From: Anodontia alba
Taxonomy: Eukaryota; Mollusca; Bivalvia; Lucinida; Lucinidae
Length of the DNA: 64,000 bases
Assembly: GCA_964016985.1 (NCBI GenBank)
Contig: OZ024834.1
Location: 82,103,211 to 82,167,210 of the forward strand
Direction of reading: 5' to 3'
In this document: one piece after another, positions 25,001 to 39,000 of the stretch
Layout of the letters: every line of letters starts with the position of its first letter
Numbering within the stretch: position 1 is the first letter of the stretch
Position numbers and translations under genes: made by a program
The notes under the pieces: generated by a model
Databases searched by the model: none
The model's input: the letters and a program-made list of their open reading frames with translations, nothing else
What the model was told of the DNA's origin: nothing

Positions 25001-27038
25001 TCACCAGTATGTATAAGACATTGAGTAGGCATATCACATTCAAGAATGACTTTCTGACTCCATTCTGCAGTTTTCTCCTTTGGTTATTTAAATCTTGTGC
25101 GGGCAATAACACTAAAACTTCTTTAAGATATTTTTGTGATACTTTACCGATATGTAGAGGGCATTGAGTAGGCTGGTGACCTTAAAATTTTCATTAAAAT
25201 TTATATAGCTATATTATGAAGACCCTTTTGTTGGTTTCATTAATATTAAGCATGATGGTATATATAGGTCTAAAGTTTTTCTCGGCACCATCCCCAAGCT
25301 GGGGCATGGCTTTTAAGTCAAGGTCACAGACTTTTCATACAAATGTCATTTTTGCTTATATTATAAAGACTGATTGATTTCACTAGTATATGGTGATAGT
25401 TATAGGGCTAAAGTTTTATTAAGCTCAATCCCTGCACCTGTGCCTGATCTTTGAGGTCAAGGGATTCATATTATGTGTGATTGAAGTTTTTCAATGTTAT
25501 AACATAAAGCATATAACTGCCATCTCCAGAGTCAAAAGTTACATACTTTGTGCTCTTTAAAAACTGGCGGTAGCGCTGGTCCGGGGTATACATGCCCCAC
25601 TGGGCACTTTGTCTAGTTCCTACATGTTTTGTTACCGTGCAGTGGTGGGGTATCATGCAGTGTCTGCGATGCTTTTATTTAACAAAGGAGACAACTTCTG
25701 TGACTTCCTGTTTGCTTCTTCAGCTCATGACTGTATGGTGCTTCCTTGCATAGAGCCTTTTCATTATCACCGTTCCATCATCTCACTATAACGTAATATA
25801 GGGATCAAACATGGTTTTTCATGCATTAACATTCGCCAGGTCCCGAGGGAGGTGTTGAAAACCGAGGCCAGAGGCCGTGGTTTTCAACACCTCCCTAGGG
25901 ACCTGGCAAATGTTAATGCATTGAAAAAACATGTTCGATCGCTATTATTGCATAAAAACTGAAAACATTTGCTACATTTTGCGTTATTTCTTGCACTATT
26001 TTGTTTCGCCTTTTCACAGATGTCTCGCGAACACAATTTCCACGGACTATGCTCATTCTAGGGCTGGGCAGTAGACATCTCGTAACAGCAACAAATCTGT
26101 GGCCCCGGTACGATCATATCGAAAGTTGCGTAGCCCTGCATTAACAGCGTGTGAATTGCCTTGTTAATACACAGCTTTTCGCCGGTTAATGCACGGCTAT
26201 TGATAACGTGCGACACTGCTTTTAATGCAATAAATAATGTTGAAACATCAGTCATCATAAACAAGTCCTGTTTACTTTACTTCAGAAAAGGGGTCTTCCG
26301 ATGGGAGCAAATTCTTTCCTTTTAGAGTAGACCACTTTTCAGATGGGAGGTAAAAATAATTTTGAAAAGTTTTCTCTTCTGATAAGGACCTTTGTGCATA
26401 TATATAAAATAAAGAAGAGGACGGCAGGCTTAGGTCTGATCAGGGATGTTGCTATTTGCCTGTAGGCCTGGATAGCATAATGGAGAAAGTGAAAGTGCCG
26501 ATAAGGCTGCCTTGGTGTGCAGGCTGATCTGTGCATAGGCCCTTTTTGCAAGACATGACACACAACCTTTGTTTAGAAAAATAAGGTCAATATCATCATG
26601 GTTGTTTTATGCTAGATCTGTTTCCAATCTAGAGTTTTATTAACGTATCAAATACATGAAATATACACTCTGGTTAGCCTGCACATATGGTACCCAATGT
26701 CAGGACCAACAGAATCTCTTTAATCCTAGTCCAGCTGAACTCAGATATACCCTGTCTTTGCAAACAGTGTAGATCCAGATCAGTTGGCTTCTGAAGAAGC
26801 CAACTGATCTGGATCTGCAGTTTTTGTTGTTAAGTATATAGTGAATATGTATCAACAACCTGGATAAAGTAATCTGATTGGCTGAAAATTAGAAGTGGGC
26901 ATGGCATCTTAATTTATTCAACAAGACAAGGGTTAAGTCTGATTTTCATTACATAGCTCCTGTTAAGGCCAAATAAAAAAATATGTGTGTTTAGGGTTAC
27001 ATGTTAGAAAAAAAATAGGTAGGATACGATTGGATGTG

Positions 27039-27070
<32 letters not shown>

Positions 27071-30000
27071 ATTTTTATGTAGAATTATACCATAAAGTAC
27101 CAAATATAGTGGGACTTAGCACCATAATTCACATAAAATTTTACCAATTCTGTTTGACTACCCTTTGATGTTTCTAAAAGTACTGATAGAATGGCAAACA
27201 GCAGTTTGATCTGTGTCCAAATATTTAGCATAAATATTTTATATAAGTAAATCAGGAAAAAAATTGCTAGGTTTCACCTGGAAAATTAGGTAGGGCAGGG
27301 TTACCCGAAACACACACATTTTTTTTTATTTGGCCTAATGTGATATGATACTGATGCTGTATTTACATTAAATGTTCGGACACCTTCCCTCTGTACTATA
27401 CACATAATAAGATTTGAATAAGCCCATTTACTAAACTGTACCTACATTGTATTGATGTGTTTACAGGATGCTGGATGAGTGGCAGACAGTGTTGGCTTAT
27501 CAGATGCTATGATTTTGGTCTGCACTGTTTGCCAGTCTGTCTTTCTGAACACTTTGGGTAAATTTAATGATTTGTGGATATTTGTCATTCAATGTGCCTG
27601 TGTGCATGGGTACATCTGTTAAACTCATCAGTCATCAGCATCCGGATGACAAAGTGGTTAGGGTTCCCGGCACCGGTTCCTGAGATCCCAGGTTCGATTC
27701 TCGCTGGAGGCAGAATTCATCTCATAACTGTATGGAGCTTTATTGCTTAGAACCTTTCGTTATCACTCTTCCATTATGCCTGTACAACTGAATAATGTTT
27801 GCCGGCCTCGGTGGCTCAGTTGGATGCGCCGTCCGACTGGAGACCAGGAGGTCGCGGGTTCAAATCCCGCCGAAGTCAGCAACATTCTTTCGTGGAGATT
27901 GATCATGAAATATTTTCTACAGTCATTCTCTCCCTTCCGCTGATTCAAGAAGGGCAGTTGTCAGTTTCTGGCGAAAGAATGTGCACAATACTGGTTAACC
28001 GCTTAGAGGACTAAGCCTGTCCAGTAACTTGTGGTTAGGTAAACTAACCGCGCTCGACATGACCCCATTGGGTTGACTGGGCCGTAAAACCTCAACACAA
28101 ACAAACTGAATAATGTTGAAAAGAATACATAAGAAAGATGATTTTCTGGATATTCTTCTTATCTGGATTGTAGGTTCACACTACATAGTTATATACAAAT
28201 GCCAAGACATAATCTGTGTTGAGGATTCATTACTTCACAAAACTTTCTTAACTGGTTTAATACCATAGCTCCAGATAATAGGGGAAAATTACCGTATTCG
28301 ACCTAATTACCGCACTGTGCGCTTAGGTTTTTCAAACATACAGGACACACTCATTTGTGGTCAAATATGTATCTATCTACTCAGGATACACTATAAAAAA
28401 GATCAGAAAAGGACTTATTTAATGATGACTATGTGATTTTTTCTGACTTTCTTTACAAAGGCATATGTTGTGGGTACTCATTTGAATTGCATCGACTTGT
28501 CGATGCAATTCAAATGAGTACCCACAACATATGCCTTTGTAAAGAAGTAAAGAAAAAAGTACACTGGTTGTAATCTGAAGACTACGGAATTTCTTGACTG
28601 TGCGCTTATAGGGGTATGTGCAGTAATTAGGTCGAATACGGTATGTTGTGGATATTCATTAGAAGCGCCTGGGTGGTGCTTCTGACTTCCCACAACATAT
28701 GCTTTCATATAGAATTAAGAAAAGTACCAGGACTTTTGGTTGGAAAAAGTGCCTTGTTGCACAAATAAAAGCAAGCCTAAGGATTACTGAACTCTACAAT
28801 ATTTTTGTGCCAAGTGCAGTGTTGATGTTTACATGTTTTATTTCAGTTGGTGGATGGTTGTCTAACAAATGATGGTGATGCCTTCCTGTATGGTGCCAGA
28901 GTTGTCTACAGAAATTTTACCATGAACTCTAAGGTGGGCCAGTTTGATCTTTAGCATATGCTCATTGAAATAAGCTAAGTGACTTTCTTTGACATTTCTC
29001 AGCAGTTACAGACAGTCCCAACACTTTTAATTTGTATGTGACAGTTGAACATGCAGTAAATTTAAATCACAAATATAAAAAAAAGTAAAAATGTATGTGC
29101 ATGTTTTTGTTGATACTTTTAAGCAAACATATGGTGATGGCCTCGGTGGCTCAGTTGGATGCACTATCCGACTGGAGACCAGGAGGTCGCGGGTTCAACC
29201 CTCTCCGAGGTCGGCAACATTCTTTCGTGGAGATTGATCATGAAATATTTTCTACGGTTATTCTCTCCCTTTCGCTGAGTTTCTGGCAAAAGAATGTGCA
29301 CAATACTGGTTGACCATTTAGAGGACTAAGCCTGCCCAGTAAACGTGTGGTTAGGTAAACTGACCGCTCTGGACATGACCCCATCGGGTTGACTGGGCCG
29401 TAAAACCTCAACACAAACAAACAAAAATACGGTGAAGTATTGATCCAAGCAGTTAGTATCATGATACTGTGTCACCCTAAAAATCATGATCCAGTGCCTT
29501 AGAATAAAGGGCTTCAAGTATTTTTGGCTATTTTTATCCACACTTTTCTCATTGAATTGGATAGTAGGATTTTTCTTTTGGGTACCCTGTTTTTTTAAGG
29601 GGTACCAGAACTACTGATATTTGGGTATTTACTCCTTACATTTATTTTGAATTGCTTTTTCAGTAACTTTAATTGGGAATAAATACCCAAAATACCAGCT
29701 TATCCAGGCACTGATGATCTGTCGATGCGTTAATGATATCACATCAGCTCTAGTGAGGTGGGGATGGATGCTTTCCTCAAAGAGAAACCCCTAGTAAAAA
29801 GAGAGTGAAATGAGTTGCAACATGAGAAAACGTACATTCTGACATGTTTCCAGCACAGATGTAAATCAGCCTATCCTTCCCCATAGTCTGATCAGTCTTT
29901 GCTGTCCGCATGAAGAAACTTTGCATCCCTGGCCACCCAGTGAAGATTTTGATCAGACTGCATAATGAATGTACAGGCTGATTTGAATCTTCACTTCAAT

Positions 30001-33000
30001 CTTGCACATGTCCATAAGTACATTTTCTTTTGTTTTCATGTATAAGATATTTCACTTGCAAGTGTATCGTGAGAGAGAGTATCAGGAAAATATTTTTCTT
30101 ATTTCTTATTTCTTATTTCTCCACAAAAACATGCTGTGGATACTCGTTAGAAGTGCCTCATCGAGGCACTTCTAATGAGTACCCACATGTTTTCATGGAG
30201 AAATGAGAATAATGTCAACTCTTTTTGGTTGAAAAATGCACCTTACCCTCAGTTGATACTGGTTTCCATACAGGATCCTCATGTGGAAAGTTACGAGATG
30301 TCAGATATTGAGAATGAACTAGGAATAGATAGAGATGGACTGGTGGCCCTGGCCCTTCTGCTCGGCTGTGACTATGTCCCAAAAGGTGTCCCAGGGATTG
30401 GGTATGCTAATGCTATCAAGTTGATGGAGACTTTGAGAGGCAGAAATGTACTGAAAAGGTAATTAATAATCAGTTGGATTGATTTCTGATACTAAAAAAT
30501 AAATTAGTAATTGGAGTGGGGTAGGTAAAGTATAAAGTGGTATTCATCCATGCCGGTGGGCAAATATCCTGTCTGAAGTAAAAGTGGCAGAACAAATACA
30601 ACCTACCTGCGATAAAAATCTCAGAAACCATTGAAGTAGGAAGAAAAAGACTGCTGCTATTGGTAATACATTGTTTTCGCTTATGGCCTGGTTTTGGTGT
30701 TTTCGCTTATGGCCTGGTCAAACCTTTTTTGAATTTCTATCCAACATGTCTTGTCCCCACTACATTTTTCCCAAAGAGAAAACAAGGCCGAATCTGAGTC
30801 ATCCAGACGCTTCAGTACTCTGCTTTGAACTCTTATCAACTCAGATGCATGCTTCTGTTTGTCTCTGATTATTGATCGGGAATAATATGGACAATCCTGA
30901 ATTTCCTGAACAAGTTGTGACTTTACCAAAAAGGTTGGACTAGGTGGAGATCAGATCAGATTTTTCAGAAAAATTGTGAGGCAGGAGAAATGTTGCTTTT
31001 TCATGATCCTCCTGCAAAATTTGGGAGACTTAACACATCTGCTATCCAGTGAATGTGTCTAAAATGTTATAGATAAATGACAAACAGTATAACCAAGATC
31101 AGATACCGCACAGTTTGCTCAAACCTGTTTGCCCAAAGACTTAGGGTCAGGGCCTGACAAATCCATTGCCTGGCCGCCCGGGACAAGTCCTAAATCCCTC
31201 CGGGCAAGTCTGTTCCGTCTTTACGACGCCCGGTCGGGCAAGTGTCAAAAAATCGCCAGGACAGTTAAAAGTGCGAGTATTTACGGTAAAAAAGTCTGAT
31301 CAAAAGATGTCAATAAATACTGATAATTAATTGCACAGCTGTCCTGATTAATGCAGACAACCCATGTATAACGGTTTTCATTATCACACTACCGTTAATC
31401 CAATTGATCAGTTGTTTCCCTTCCGGCGCATGCCTTTAATCTTCCGTCGTAACAGCTGATCAATAATTGTATGCTAAACATGGCTTCTGTGTAGTATGAA
31501 CCAAGTAAGGTCGGCAATTATTGGTTTTTTGATATTCTCGTATTTCATTGGCTATGCAACTGGGCATACACCAATGAAATAAGTCCTTGCTTACGACGTG
31601 TTTGGCTTTGAAAACGAAAGTACAAAATGACACAATATAAAAACACAGGTAAGAAATTGAGTTTTTTGTTCGGAAAAAAAAAAAAAAAAAAGCGTGATAC
31701 CATTACGATCTCACCTGTTTGCAAAACCTTTGTTATTTCCCTCTCGAAATCTGGATTAACTTAGTGTTCATTCAATAATAATGAATTTGTAAGACTAAAA
31801 GTACTGTGTGTCAAAGTCATTTATGAAAAATTTATTCTCTGTTGATATTACTGATAACGTGTTACTGATGGCTTACACAACTGACTAGTGCTTGATGACT
31901 TATGTGCTCCTAAAACCAGAAAGACTTGATGAGCACTGATATACAATACCACATAGAATAATATTCAGTTCTTTCCAATTTCTTGGAGGTTGTTCTCTGT
32001 TCTTGGGATAAATGAATACACCATTTTCAAAATGGCTTCTTTGATAAAAAATGAAGTCTTTTAATTATGAATTGTCCTATAGTTTGTAGGCAGTTCTTCA
32101 ATCAAGTTAATTTCCTTGCAGGTGTATACATTTACCTTAAGAATTTTTTTTTACAAACACATGAGTATTTATTCAAGGCTTCAACTAAATACAAATAAGA
32201 TTCTTTTTCAACATGCTCTCTTTGTATCCTTTTGGTATTTTCTGATGTGAAATTATGATACTTTTCTTATTTCCACTGCAAACTTAGATTGTGGGGTCTG
32301 AAACTGCCTCATTGAGTGCCCATTATCTATGTTTTTGAGCGAAAAAAAAAGGAGTAAACTTATGTATGCCATTTAAAACCTCGCTTTTCTGTATATTATC
32401 TGGGATTTACAAGAGTATTGCTTTCATAGACTTGTTAACGCAATGTTAAAAGTGGGACTTCTATTTCTGTTTGCAAATCTTGGGCATATAGGAATTTGAG
32501 CCGCGCAAATCCTGGGCAAGTAGGAATTTGAGATGGGCAAGTGAAAAAAAATTTTACTTGCCCAGTGGGCAAGTGGATTTTTTTTTGATTTGTCAGGCCC
32601 TGCATAGGGTAAATGAGATATTTGAGCTGAGTAATTGAAAAAAAAAGTGTCGGGCATCCACAAAGTATCATTAGAGTTCATTGGTATATTCTACACTATC
32701 CAGTTATTCTGTAAGCAGACAGAGAAGGCTTTGACCAGATGCTGGTCTGGGCCTTTGCTGTCTGTAAACTGACTGTGCTTGACATGACCCATCGGGTTGA
32801 CTGGGCCATAAAACCTCAACACAAACAAAATTGCCTTTTTCTTTTGTTTGATTTAGCCCATATTTAGATTAAACGCGCTGAGATGGCATTAACCCATTGT
32901 AGTCGGGAGACCCGTAAAAGAGTAATTGGTCAAACAGTGCAGACCAGATCTAGGAATATGCAAATCTCATAACCGGATGTACCTAAAATTGAAATTGGAC

Positions 33001-36000
33001 TGCACGAGTACAGTCAAACCTGCCCTAATGACCACCTGAAATAAGCGACCACCTGCGTTGAGCAACCAGTATAAAATCCTCCCAATGAATTTTACTATTA
33101 TTTGACACTGTATTAAACGTCCCCCTGTCTTAAGCGACCAGTGACTGTGTATTTTCCGAAAATGTTTTACCTATAACGACCACAAATAACAGCGAAAACA
33201 TTTTGCTATGGTAATTTTCTGTTAAGGAATACAAATATTTGTAATTGGTACGTTTTTAGCTCACCTGAGCTATGTTCAGGATGAGCTATTGTGATCACTT
33301 TTCGTCCGTCGTCCGTCCACCCGTCCGTCCGTGCGTCCGTCCGTTAACATTTTCAAACGACTTCTCCTCTGAAGCCCCTGAGCCAATTTTGCTCAAATTT
33401 CATATGGAGTCTCCTTAGGTTGGGGGAACGAAAAATTGCTAAAATAGTAGCAGTCCATTGACCAAGATGGCTGCCATGCCCATATATGGTAAAAACCTTT
33501 AAAAATCTTCTTCTCCAGAACCGAGGATGCCTTGGGGCTGAATCTTTGCATAAGTCATCGCGGACGGGAGGTCTACCAAAATTGCTTAAATAAAGGTCGT
33601 ATATTGACATTTGACCTTTTTACGGCAAGGTCAAGTTTGCTTTCCTATGCATTTGTATGAGAAAAACCTTTAAACATCTTGTTCTCCAAAACTGAGTACC
33701 GTATGCCTTATGGCTGAACCTTTACATATATCATCGGAAACAGGAGGTCTACCAAAGTTGCTAAAATAATGATCGTACATTGACATTTGACCTTTTTATG
33801 GTAAGGTCAATTTTGCTTCCTTATTCATTTGTATGGGAAAAATGTTCAGAATTTCAAACGACTTGTTCTCTGGAGCCTCTGGGCCAATTTTGCTCAAATT
33901 TCATATGGAGCCTCCGTAGGTTGGGGAAATGAAAGATTGCTAAAATGGTCGTGGTTCATTGACCAAGATGGCTGCCATGCCCATATATGATAAAAACCTT
34001 TAAAAATCTTCTCCTCCAGAACCGAGGACGCCTTGGGGCTGAATCTTTGCTTAAGTCATCGGGGACTGGAGGTCTACCAAAGTTGCTAAAATAATGGTCG
34101 TACATTGACATTTGACCTTTTTACGGCAAGGTCAAATTTGCTTCCCTATGCATTTGTATGGGAAAAAACATTTAAAAATCTTATTCTCCAAAACCGAGGA
34201 TGCCTTATGGCTGAATCTTTGCATATATCATTGGTAACAGGCGGTCTACCAAAGTTGCTAAAATAATTGTCATACATTGACATTTGACCTTTTTACGGCG
34301 AGGTCAAGTTTGCTTCTGTATGCATTTGTATGGGCCCTGTACATTTGTATGGAAAAAATGTTGATAATTTCAAATGATTTTTCCTCTGAAGCCTCTAGGC
34401 CAGTGTTGCTCAAATTTCATGCGGAGCCTCCTTGGGCAGGAGAATGAAAGATGGTTCATTGATCAAAATGGCTGCCATGCCCATATATGGTAAAAACCTT
34501 TAAAAATCTTCTTCTCCAGAACCAAATAAGCCCTGGGCCCTAATCTTTGCACAAATTATGGGGGACAGGAGATCTACCCAACTTGCTAAAATGATGCTTC
34601 TATTTTGAAATTTTCTTCCCCATGCATTTGTATGGGTCATTATACATTTATATTGAAAGTATCGAAGTGACTTGCATATCTGCAGCGGTTATGTCACTCA
34701 GGTGAGCGAGTTGTGGCCCATGGGCCTCTTGTTTAATTCCATTTTAGTGAGAGTTTTGCATTTTAATTAAAGGTTTCGGCATTTAAAAAAATAGTTCTTT
34801 ATGAGCTAGCTGTCGAATTTACGCACCTATCTCTTTAACAGAAAGGCATGAATGACCATGAAAACCTTTTTAATTTCCTCCAAGCCGTCTCAAATCACAA
34901 TCTGTTAAGGTTTGACTATTTAAGTAATGAACTGAGTTTTTAATTACTGATTCTTGAATTTTACTATCAGGTTTTACCAACTTCCAGTTAAATGATATTT
35001 TATCATATTTCTGTTAACACTGGCAGCAGTCAATACAGATGAGTGTTCTGAACTCTGATGGCCAACCTGAATTAAGAGACCACCTGTATTAAAAGACCAC
35101 TTTTCTTACTTCCCTAGGGTGGTCTTTTAATACAGGTTTGACTGTATATAGTGTGGGTCTATTCAGTCTACATTGGGTTAAACCACAAAGCAGTCTAAAA
35201 TAAGTCCAAAATACCATATTTAACCTAAAGATATGGGAGCCTTATCACCTTACCATACTTGTCCTAAAATTTGAACAAGTCTGTTGTATTACCTATTGAT
35301 GTGTGTAAAAATGCTGCTGGATAAGAGATAAACATCTGGGCCCAGTTGTTCAAAGCTAACGATGTCGTTAGTTAACGATTCTTTGAAATTTACATAGAGT
35401 GATATGCAAATATTCTGATATTTTTTGCTGAAAAAAATGTGAGTAGCTTTTGCAGTGCAAAAGCTACTCACATTTTTTCAGCAAAAAATATCAGAATATT
35501 GTATATTGAATCCGCTAAAACAGTTAACGAAATGACCCTTAACGAGCTCGTTAAGCTAACGATACTTTGAACAACTGGGCCCTGGATCTACACTATTTGC
35601 TTAGGCCTGTCTCTCTCAATACATAAAAGCAATGAAGTCAAGTAGAAACTGAAACTTGCATACATGTATGTGGAAATTGTTATATATACATGTATTTAGG
35701 GTACATATATTTCTCATACACAACCACCTCTTTATAATACTATTGTTGGGGTCCATAGCATAAACCGTGTTTGTTAAACAGCCTTGTTATATCCAAACAA
35801 AAATGTATAGATTATATTGAAAAATGACCATTTATGGTCATTTTTCAATATAATCTATACATTTTTGGGATACATCTTTGAACCTTGTTATATCCAAAGC
35901 TGTGTTATAACGAACCGTGTTATAAAGAGGTTTAAGTGTACTTAAATGCTTAGCATGCTGGGTAAAGATTTTTGCAGATGAGAAGATGAAATATTTTTTT

Positions 36001-39000
36001 CTTATTTTTCCCAGAAAAAGGCTTTGAATATTTCATGCAAATTGTGAGGAAAATTGGTTTTTGACATTTGAGACAATTTGCATGAAATGTCAAAGCCTAT
36101 TTTCTTGGAAAAACAAGAAACATATCAATGACAATGTGTTTGTCTACTAAATTTGCACAGAGGGTGCTAAAATTTAATGGACCAAGTCCACAGAAATTTT
36201 ACACCAGCAAGAATATCATAAACCCATCCTGATTTGTTATAAATGACAAATGTTTGTTTACAGATTGAAAGAGTGGAAAAAGCTGCCAGATTCTGACTGT
36301 TTAGATCAAGTGGAGCTCTTGATGAGAAGAAAGGCAATGGCTGTCTCGGATTTTCCTCAAGAAGCAGTAAGCTTTAAATGCATACCGGTAATTATGAGTC
36401 CCATGGGAAAAGAGCTGTTACAGCATATATAGCATCCATGCAGACCAATGGGAAACTTTAGCCAAAGATTTAAATACATGGTATAGCTTAGGGACCGGGC
36501 ATGCACACTGAAAGATTGATTCGATAGAAAATCTGAAGAACCTTTTTTTCATGGCAAGGCTCATATATTTACAAATAAAAAGTGGGAACACTTCTGTCCT
36601 CAGTCTCTGTCTTGTACTACTGGGATATTGGAACCTTTTCAATTTACATGAAATATCCCCATGGCCAAGCGTTCAGCGCTCCTGACTTCGGTCACGGGGT
36701 TCGAATTCCGCCAGAGGCACTATTCAGCTGATGCCTGTATGGTGCTTCATTGCACAGAGCCTTACATTATCACCCCTTCACCCTTCATCATCTCAGTATA
36801 ATTTAAATACTGAGTATTGATGTCAATCAGTATCATCTACTTTATTTTCATTCAGACATATACATGTATTTGCTTTGAATGTAAAGTTTCTCTGATCAGA
36901 CAGTGCTGATTTGTAGGGTGATCTGAAATGTTGGGTTAGTGCTCCTGCCTTCGGTTCACAGGGTTCCGAGTTCCAATCCTGCTAGAGGCAGACTTCAGCT
37001 TGTGACTGTATGGTGCTTTTTTGCAGAGCCTTTCATTATCACCCTTCATCGTCTTGATATGACTTAAAAACTATTGAAAAGACATAAAACATGAAATCAT
37101 TGAAGATCGATCTGATTCTTTGCTGAGCACACATGTCTGATGGGACAGTTTCTCAGCAGCTTGTCTGCTAAGGACCCTTTTTACCTGATGTTGCTCATGT
37201 AGATAGTTTTATTGCAGGTCATAAAAGAGTTTCTGGTCAGCAAAGATAAATGTCCAAGCATACTACCATCATGGAAACGGCCTATCATCAATCAGCTACA
37301 GGTAATGAATAAGTCAGGGCTGTTGAAATACCATGCCTGACTTGTCCAACTTGTCCCATTTCCCTGAGGACAAGTAAGAGCTTTCAATTTACTTGTCCTA
37401 GGACAAGGACTTCATAGCTCTAGCTGAGAAGAGTATCCAGATTATGATATATATTCTTCTTATTTCTTGAAGAAAACATATGTTGTGGGTACTCATAAGA
37501 AGTATGTTTTCTTCGAGAAATAAGAAAAAAAATTTCAATTTTCGAGCAAGTAAATCCTGGTTGGACAAGTGGATTTTGACAATTTTACTTGTACATGACA
37601 AGTAGTAAAATTTGATATTTCCACAACCCTGAATATGTCCTCTGAGAGGAGCGGCTGGAAAACAAACCAGTGGTCCTAGATCAACAGCCAAGACTCATGA
37701 TCTTGTTTTTTGTTTGCTATGTAAACTCGAGACAATATATATTGATTGTGTTGGGGTTTAACGACACGTCAACCCTTGAGGGTCATTTTGTGTCGTCTCC
37801 CAGAGAAAGGGAGAAAAGAGATAGAAGAGAGAGTAGAGGAGATGAAAGAGAGGGACAGGGAAGAAAGAGGAACAGGAATGAAAGTGAAGAAACAGAAGAA
37901 ATAAAAACATTCCCCCTCTACCCTTACCCACTACAAGGATAGCAGGCCTTGCCCAACTGCAAGCCAATATCAGTTGGACGCCCCAGTGATGTAAGATACA
38001 CAGCACCTTCGCACCACCCGAGACAATATATATATATATATATATATGTATATTGCATTAATGTGATTGAGACTGGATAAAGAATATATATATATATATA
38101 TATGTATATTGCATTAATGTGATTGAGACTGGATAAAGAAAAGTGTTGGTTTTCCAGTGGGCCTCTTTTTATGCCCCTGAAGTTAGACGGGCATATTGCT
38201 TTTGGGCAGTTTGTCTGTTCATCATGCTTGTCTTGTCAGCAAGATATCTCGAAAAGTCATTGAGCTAGAGCCTTGAAATTTGATATTAGTGCTGTTTGGA
38301 GATGTTGAGTAGAAAAAAGTATATAATGCTATTTAAAACCAGCTAAGACCCAGATGGGGGTGGTTGGGTGAGGCAAAGGTGTTGTGTATCATACATGTAT
38401 GTCACAGGGGCGTGCAACTGATATTGGCTTACAGTTGGGCAAGGCCTGCTATCCCTGCAGCAGGTAAGGGTAGAGGGGGAATGTTTTTTATTTCTTCTGT
38501 TTCTTCACTTTCATTCTTTTTCCTTTCTCCCCTGTCCCTCTCTTTCATCTTCTATCTCTCTTCTCCCTTTCTCTGGTAGACAACAAAAAATGACCCACAA
38601 GGCTTGACATGTTGTTAAACCCCAACACAAACAAACAAACAAAAACTAAGACCTAGACTGGACAGTGCATCTGTAAAGTCTGGTCAGAATTACTGCTGTT
38701 GAGATTCTAATATTGTGAGTACTCATGAGATGCTTTTATGGAAAACTATTTTCCTCCTGTGTTACCATAAATATCCTAAAGTTTCGTACACCAAAATTTC
38801 TGACAAAATAGGATATGCAAACAGTGCAGACCCAGATCAGATTGCTCCTGAAGGAGCAGTCTGACCTGGGTCTACACTGTTTGCTGAGAGTATTTTACGA
38901 ACTAATTGCATAAAAAGCCAAATTTAGGCTAAAAAAGTATGGAATAAAATGTTTGAAATTTGAGGATGTTTACTGCATGCTTAGTTTTTTTGGTCTGCCC

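Larger units (their letters stand above)
33011..35144. mobile_element. pogo/Tigger-like element with TA target, carrying a HINE
   Basis: Ends TA|CAGTCAAACCTGCCC and inverse CAGGTTTGACTG|TA, with subterminal AATAAGCGACCACC / AGGGTGGTCTTTTAA strings. Starting with CAGT and using a TA target fits Tc1/mariner pogo types. No transposase. About 1.48 kb of its 2.13 kb is the HINE at 33252-34733. Confidence 0.75.
32889..35182. mobile_element. TTAA-flanked MITE (CCCATTGTAG type) split by a pogo-like element
   Basis: Left part TTAACCCATTGTAGTCGGGA...AAATTGAAATTGGACT stops at 33008. The rest (TATAGTGTGGG...CATTGGGTTAA) resumes at 35147. The core palindrome has lost its right half (CAGACCAGATC|TAGG at 32950). 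Confidence 0.75.

Noticed and set aside
27800..27880. Possible functional tRNA gene
   Set aside because: A and B boxes are present but no cloverleaf with a normal anticodon arm is apparent, and the sequence continues into a SINE body with target-site duplications.
27743..28014. Open frames with SVAQLDAPSDWRPGGRGFKS
   Set aside because: This is the tRNA-derived SINE head translated; the same peptide occurs at every SINE-1 copy.
37670..37942. 90-codon Glu/Arg-rich open frame
   Set aside because: Purine tract of the third ACAAACAAA-tailed element in reverse orientation.
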